Part shown: in pieces, positions 57,898-64,000 of the stretch
Layout of the letters: the number at the start of each line of letters is the position of its first letter
Position numbering within the stretch: the first letter of the stretch is position 1
Origin: Dryas octopetala
Lineage: Eukaryota; Streptophyta; Magnoliopsida; Rosales; Rosaceae
Length of the DNA stretch: 64,000 bases
NCBI GenBank assembly: GCA_963921425.1
Contig: OY992836.1
Location: forward strand, 9,951,304 to 10,015,303
Direction of reading: 5' to 3'
Notes under the pieces: model-generated
Told to the model about the DNA's origin: nothing
Seen by the model: only the letters and a program-made list of their open reading frames with translations
Database searches by the model: none
Translations under genes and position numbers: made by a program

Positions 57898-58408
57898 TAG
57901 AGGTGTCAAATGGGTCGTGTCATACCGAATTGGCCTATTTAAGTTGAGTCCATTCATATTTCGTGCAAGCTCATTTATAATTGTGTTGGCCCAAATATTA
58001 AGGACCTAGGCCTAGCATGGCCCACAGCTCCTTCATGCTCGTATCATGTTAGTGTCTTGCCTTAAACAAGTCATCCTACAAGTCTACTTTTTAAGATTAT
58101 AATATTATGTTATTTTTTCTTTTGTTTATAATTAAATTTTAACATATTTTTGCTTTAAAAATTGAATTTTATTTTTAAAAAGAATAAAACAATGTAAAAC
58201 GAGTTTTGCTTAGTTCAAGTTCATTTTGTGCTCATGCTCGTGTCATGCTTGGTCATTGTCGTTCCTGATGGGACTTAAAACTTCAACCCAGTCTGGTTCA
58301 TTTACTTGTGTCGTACTTGTGTTAGCTCGACTTATTTCATGATCGTGTCATACCGTGCTCATTTAATCGTATTGTATTTGTGCTGACCCAACCCATTTGA
58401 CACTTATA
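57898..58408. mobile_element. 511-bp hAT-type non-autonomous element
   Basis: Exact 8-bp TSD CTCCAAAC (57890-57897 and 58409-58416). The left end TAGAGGTGTCAAATGGGTC and the complement of the right end TATAAGTGTCAAATGGGTTG form TIRs. The interior has repeated CGTGTCRTGCTYGTG-like motifs and no ORF of note. Confidence 0.88.
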
Positions 58409-58416
58409 CTCCAAAC

Positions 58417-58740
58417 CACCAAATTGCCATAAACATTTATTTGGAAATATTTGTGCTTAGAAAAATTAGGAATTTAGGATGGCCATGTCATCATTCCTTC
58501 CCTTACATTAACAAAGTTAGTAATTTATGCTTGATTGTAATTTAGTATGATTGTAGGTTTTTAAACCATAAGAACTAAAAATGTCCAGATCAAAGAAAAA
58601 AAAAAAAAGCTAAAAGTGTCATCTAGCTAAATGTTAACATCTTGCCTCTATTTTATCATTTGTCATTGAGGTTCTTTAATTTTATCTCATACCGTTGGTC
58701 ATTTCCTATTTTAACCTCTGTTGTACCATCTTCCAATCAA
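58417..58740. other. Intergenic, nothing recognised
   Basis: No gene or repeat identified apart from a short A-run. Confidence 0.5.
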
Positions 58741-58992
58741 GAAATTATTTGGTGTTCCCGTAACACCAGCTCATTTTGACAGCTTGTGTTATGATTCCAA
58801 TAAAATGTTGACACGTATATCCTAATTGTCTAGGTAAGTTAAATGACTATTACCATTATCTCTTCTGTCTAACCGTGTAGACGACGTCAAAAGAGATAAC
58901 TGTGATAGTCATTTAACATACCTAGGCAATTAGGTTACACATGTCAACATTTTATTAGAATAGATGGTGTTACGTGAACACCAAATAATTTC
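58741..58992. repeat. Foldback MITE, 252 bp
   Basis: Almost the whole element folds back. GAAATTATTTGGTGTTCCCG at the left pairs with CGTGAACACCAAATAATTTC at the right, and inner blocks AATAAAATGTTGACA and GTTAAATGACTAT recur inverted. No clear TSD was found. Confidence 0.85.
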
Positions 58993-59048
58993 TCCTTGCA
59001 ACTGAGCTTCTATCGTCACCATTGTTTGATCGTACCCCTATTATGTGG

Positions 59049-59559
59049 TAGGACTGGGCATAGACCTGAGAAAATTGACCAACCTGCCTGGACCAACTTG
59101 TCGGGTCGGGTTGGGTCGGTGCCACATCAACACAGGTGAGCCCGAGTCCCCCAGCCCGCCAGCTCGTTGTTTATTGGGCCAATATCGATTTTGGGCCTCC
59201 ACCAACCGAGTCTAAACCGATCGGCCCGATTATCTTATTCAATTAAAAAAAGAAAGAAGTATAGCCACAATAAGTGTCGAACTACTAACCACCAAGGTGA
59301 AACTAACTTCGCTACCCCACCTAAACTAACTTCGCTGCTTGTTCATTTAGTGACATATAATATATTTATATGGTTTCATTTACTTTACTCTAGCAAATAT
59401 AAGCCACCATCTTCCTCTCAATGTTCTCAGACTCTCACAGCTTCAAATCCTCATTTTCAGTCGCACCTCTCTCTCTCTCTCTCAACCTCTAACGAAGCCA
59501 ACCCTTGATACGCCTATCCGGTTGGCGGGTTGGTCAACCCGCCTGATGCTCACCCCTAA
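59049..59559. mobile_element. hAT-like element, about 511 bp, imperfect TSD
   Basis: The left end TAGGACTGGGCATAGACCTG and the complement of the right end (TTAGGGGTGAGCATCAGGCG) are related TIRs. The flanks TTATGTGG and ATATGTGG agree at seven of eight positions. GGGTCGGGTTGGGTCGG-type repeats lie near both ends. No transposase. Confidence 0.65.
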
Positions 59560-60274
59560 ATATGTGGTAGAAAGTAGAACATCTATTCTTCTATGTATTA
59601 GGAACGGTAAAAAAAAAAAAAATCTTTCCACTACCTAAACGGTTACTATAAACTCCAACTTTTGTTCCTCTTCACTATACTTTGTTTCTCAATCTTCTCC
59701 AATTTGACTGCATAACTTATAGAATATTGCACATGTACAGTGTGTGCATGTTTTTCCATTTTAAATTAATTGAACATAAAATACCCCTTTATTCACTTGG
59801 CAAAAGATAAAAGCCTATTAAAACATAATGAATCACTAATGATCATCACCCTTAATTTTGGTAAATGATGCAATTAAAAGATAATGACGATTTTCCCAAA
59901 GAAAAAGATAGATGATACAATCAAAGGACCAAGCCTCCTCTCCTGTTTATTTCTCTAACAAATCTGCAAGAATTTAGTGCTCCATCCCAAAGAGGGGGGG
60001 AGAAGTTACAGAAAGAAAGTATGCCGGTTTTGGTACTTGGTGTGCACACAGATGACAGGAATGAAAATCGTTATTCCAGCACAAAATTGTACAAAAAGCA
60101 ACACTTCCATCAGCATGATTTTCTGTTGTTTTGTTTTCATACAATATTTCTACAAATATATTCTTCCACACAAAAAAAAATACAAAATCTTCTATAGAAA
60201 AGAATGAATGATCTGTGTGTGTTAGTTTACAAGAATGAAAATAGCATTGCGCGGCAGCCAAGCTCTATCTTGTA
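59560..60274. other. Downstream region of the PIG-G-like gene
   Basis: Probably contains the 3' UTR close to the stop at 60275. No separate gene is supported; small ORFs lack recognisable domains. Confidence 0.5.
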
Positions 60275-63200
60275 TCATTGCTGATGATTAAGAAGCTCAC
60301 ATTGCATCTTTTTCCTCAACCCCAGCACCAAGTATGTGTATATCACAGTTGTAGCTACTACAGAGACCCCAGTGTAGACGCATATAGTTGTAGCACAAAC
60401 ATAAATGTACCTGGAGAAAAGATGTACACCATGAGATCCAAGTTCCAAAATTAGTGAAGTAAATATGAGCTGTGGAGTCCATTTAGCTATCGAAAGGTGT
60501 TTTGACTACAAATATAAGAAGAAAAATAATATTTAATTTAGGTGTAAACACAAGCTTAGAAATCAGTTTTATCTTATTCAATTTGTCTATTAGAAGTAGG
60601 ATTTAGAGTAATTGTTTATCTATAATACTTTGGGGTTTTGATTATTCAAGTTCAATTATTATGCATATAGAAATAGGTCTTATAATAATTGAGTTTCTTA
60701 CTTCTGGAATATTGATTAAAAATACTGATTTGAGTTTACCCAGATTTTCTTCTCTCTGTTTCTTCTCTTCTTCAATCTCTACCATTCTTTCTCTCTTTTC
60801 CAACTCTCCATTATTTTTCGATTTCTCACGCTGTCCTACATAATTGGTATCATAAAAAATATGTCCTACATCTTTCCAAGGAGTTCACAAGAAGTATAAA
60901 AAAGTAATCACTTAAGACTCCTTGCTAACACAAAGCACAAAAGACAAAAAAAAGTCAAGACATCAACTAACGCAATCCCTTATCTCAGTGAGACTTACTT
61001 TGGAGAAAAGACGCTCCAAACAAAAAGATGGTTCCTCATTAGCAGCAAAATGATGGTGTACGCTGTCAACAGAATGGAGTTCAAGCCCAGTGGAACCAGA
61101 CAAGGAAAGCCAAGCGTCACTTTAAGGAGTTGTGTGGAATCTGCATTGAAGGGAGATGCGAGATAGCTTGTGTCCTTCACAGAGATGTACATCACCATGC
61201 TAAGGATAAATAACATTGGGGAAGCATAGGTGATAATGAACATTAAAATGCCAGAAAGTACTGTTGAGTGACTGGAGATGCCCTAGAAATGAGTAAACAA
61301 AGTTAGAATAAGAAATTAATTTATTTTTATATAAACTATGACAGGGTAAAGAGGATGTACAATAAAAGCTCCGGCAACATCAATAGTAGCTAGAGAATTG
61401 CTGTTCCCTAGGGCAAAATGGCCTGCCATCCCCAAAAAGTAAAATGCAGCAACCTAAAAGAACAAACACAAAATGCAATATTAGTACCTGAAATAAATCA
61501 GGCTTAAGGAGTAAACATCTTACTCCTTAAGCATGCTCTCCTTTACTGTTTACAACTTCTTAATTTTCACTTTAAGAACTGTACAGCCTAATTGCCTTCA
61601 TTGACTGGACCAGCCTCCCAGCATCAGTAATTAACTTGACTTCAACACACACAAGAATGAAACCACTATTTACTCAAAACAAGATGATATTAAAACTTAC
61701 CTCAACCCACGGCTTATGATGCAGGCTGCTATAAGAAAAATATAACATGCTGGCAAAAACTTGCAGAAGTAGAAATAGTATAGGCATTGAGTTCATTGTT
61801 TGCTGGAGCAAAAGCTGCAGAAGACACCAGCAGGATATGTATGCCCAGCCAATTACATATAAAGAATCTCTTAATTTCACCAGCAGCAACTTATTTTGAA
61901 CTTCACTGTGAGAAGAAATTGACCCGTACATCTCATGATTCGAACACATCTCAGATATTGAAAAATGTACAAACCACGGGAAGGCCATAACAGTCCCAAA
62001 TGTAGAAATGCCCAGAAATGCATAAATTATTTGTACCAATGTTGTAGCACTGTAACTGGATGACGTAAACATGCCATTCTGATGTGTAATGACATGTTGC
62101 AAAACCAACAACCCAGCCATAACAAAGCTAAATCCAATCAACAAAACAAATTTTCTGTTTGATCCATATAAAAAGAGCACATATAAGCTTAAGGTCATCA
62201 CTAGAAGGCATGACACTAGCTGAATTGATTTTACATTACCAGTCCCAGCCTGCTCAAGCCACTTAGAAATGTCAGGAAGATTAGTCCAATTCACACCTCC
62301 TTGGTGCCAGCCTCTCAATATCCTTCCAGAAATAAGAAGCACAGAGATGGAACTCATTCGAAAGCCACTTATTTTTATTCGTTCCTTGGAAAAAATACGC
62401 GAACTTTGTGCTCTTCCCCCCATAGGACATTGTATTGCTTTACGTAAAAATAACAAATTCAATGTGGAAGCCACAAAATGCCAAATATATTGCTCTTCCT
62501 CTACCATAGAACTTGATGCCATAGTTACGATGAGCATCAATACAACACCTAGTACAAAAGTCTCATCTAAATGCCAGGCTGGAGTGGTTTTCTCTAAGTC
62601 AAAAAGGCATTGCTTATCTCTAATGTAGACTTCTTTGCACATATGAAATAGAAGGCTTATCAATATCAGACAAGATAGGACCATTGCAGCAATTCCAAGA
62701 GTAAGTAGGCCGACAGGTTTCTAGAAAGTAAAGAGTTGTCTGTTAAAAAAGTAATGATAAAGAAACCAAGATTTACAGATTGAAACAATTAAAAATTCTA
62801 TCTATCAGAACCACCATCTCTCTTCATCTTTACAAGGGAGAAAAGGATATACATACATCAGTTGTTCTGCGTGATAACCACTCACTTGCAGTTCTCAGAA
62901 ACTCATAGTATGCTGCAACAATGCTGGTGTGGTCTTCCCTACTATTGGACCTATTTACATAATTTACAAAGAAAAACTGGCATCAGAGATGTTCCTTACA
63001 GAATCTTGTGTCTTCATTACAATAACAGGTGGTGTTATGAATCCACCTGGAGACTTCCTTAGATGTCCAGGACTTTTGGAGAAGTGCAGCATTCATATAT
63101 AAGCAACAGAACATCTTTTCTATGCTCCCATTGCACTTAGCTATTCTGGACTCTTGATCATCACTTGAGCCATCACGTGGGTAATTTCGACATGACATAC

Positions 63201-63796
63201 CAGGCATTTGTGCTTGCAATAATCTAAGTAATTGCCGGGAATTCAACTCCAGTGCCTTCAGCTGTTGGTCATCTTTACTCATCAAGACAAGGAAACAGCA
63301 TCATAAGTCACACAAATTCAGTAGTACATGAGCATTCTGGCAGTTGATCTTGACAAGACCTAACGCTAAGGGATATCATAGCAGTCTTCCACATTTGAGT
63401 GTGAGAATTAATGATTTATCTACTTACCAAAATTCATACCTTTAAAAGCAACTAGATATTAAAATTTACAAATGATACTACATAAACCAAAAAGGTTACA
63501 TTTTAACATGTCATGTATAAATTCTTAAACATTAATCAAGTTCCATTAATAGCTAAACTTAAAACTACTACATTATCCTAGTGTAAAGTTTTTTGATAAC
63601 CAAGACACATTTCACTACATTATCCTACTGTGAAATCTTTGGTATTCTTTCTATTGGTAAATTCATGCTAAGACTACATTATCCTAGACACATAATATAC
63701 ACACGCACACACGACACATATATGATGGATAAATATAAAGATACATAGTCATAGGCGCATAATACACACACACACGCAACACATATATATATACTG

Positions 63797-63869
<73 letters not shown>

Positions 63870-64000
63870 CTAACCAGTCAAATGCCCAAAACTCTCTAAA
63901 ATTAGGACACCAACATTGTTTTTTGGAATTGGAACACCTAATAGAAGGGCTAATGTTGGTGCAATGTCAACCTGGACCACAAGAATTGCAGATGAGAAAG
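60275..64000 (-). CDS. PIGG: GPI ethanolamine phosphate transferase, PIG-G/GPI7-like (partial, 5' end outside window)
   Basis: ER membrane enzyme that adds ethanolamine phosphate to a mannose of the GPI anchor precursor. Seven 3' exons: 63875-63971, 63047-63272, 62857-62950, 61701-62720, 61361-61453, 60999-61282, 60275-60410; all joins keep frame, giving 649 residues and a TGA at 60275-60277. The exon at the right edge encodes VDIAPTLALLLGVPIPKNN, the conserved end of the alkaline-phosphatase-like catalytic domain. The large exon and those after it encode many hydrophobic helices, with YFLGMAGHFALGNSNSLATI, a strongly conserved segment of the family. DDQQLKALELNSRQLLRLLQ fits PIG-G better than PIG-O. 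Catalytic metal-binding residues lie upstream, outside the window. Confidence 0.85.
63785..63862. repeat. (TA)n followed by (GA)n microsatellite in a PIG-G-like intron
   Basis: An alternating TA run reaches about 63821, then GA to about 63862. It lies just 12 bases downstream, on the coding strand, of the 63875-63971 exon donor, so length changes could affect splicing. Confidence 0.85.

Noticed and set aside
59167..59508. 113-codon plus-strand ORF near 59.2 kb
   Set aside because: Lies inside the hAT-like element at 59049-59559, with low-complexity Ser/Leu sequence and no transposase motif.

Overview
This window is plant nuclear DNA, most likely from a core eudicot and possibly a woody one; I cannot name the species. 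The evidence is short AT-rich GT-AG introns, a telo-box promoter, plant-type SPT5, PIG-G, bHLH and defensin-like genes, a Tat-lineage Ty3/gypsy element with an antisense ORF, and many small hAT, Harbinger and Mutator-like elements. No bacterial or organellar features were seen.

Layout. 1-3427: intergenic, with a clean 1.3-kb hAT-type element (554-1845), a foldback MITE and one copy of a dispersed 0.45-kb repeat. 3428-12250 (+): a complete 22-exon SPT5 transcription elongation factor gene; the exons join in frame to 1,039 aa. 12299-13290: an inverted-repeat element (E) in the SPT5 3' flank, carrying a large palindrome. 13291-20189 (R+B) and 20912-43828 (R'+B'): a head-to-tail segmental duplication. 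Each copy carries a secreted proline-rich (PELPK-like) gene and a two-exon defensin-like cysteine-rich peptide gene, both on the minus strand. A second proline-rich gene at the right end is intact in the right copy (43526-43999) and cut off at the duplication junction in the left copy (19887-20189). The R'/B' side is interrupted by two LTR elements with exact 5-bp target duplications: a 1.8-kb non-autonomous element (21166-22960) and a 12-kb decayed Tat-lineage gypsy element (22995-34978, minus orientation). The latter has gag-pol remnants, an archaeal-type RNase H, a 71-bp tandem repeat and a plus-strand 'Transposase_28'-like antisense gene.

44685-45547 (-): a two-exon bHLH transcription factor. 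45548-55141: repeat-rich intergenic DNA with a long-TIR foldback, a 3.3-kb hAT derivative with a possible captured exon, a miRNA-precursor-like hairpin and a Harbinger-like element. 55142-56308 (-): a single-exon J-like protein lacking HPD. 56309-60274: repeats and MITEs. 60275 to the right edge (-): the 3' seven exons of a PIG-G/GPI7-like GPI ethanolamine-phosphate transferase, running off the window.

The genes do not form one pathway. SPT5, the bHLH gene, the J-like gene and PIG-G are ordinary host genes. The unusual part is the duplicated block of secreted-protein genes (proline-rich wall proteins and defensin-like peptides) between SPT5 and the bHLH gene, built by nested duplications and then split by retrotransposons. 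I did not find a convincing new molecular system; the duplication junction, the antisense gene in the retroelement, the hAT exon and the hairpin at 51.5 kb are the best leads. Exon joins and difference counts were made by eye.
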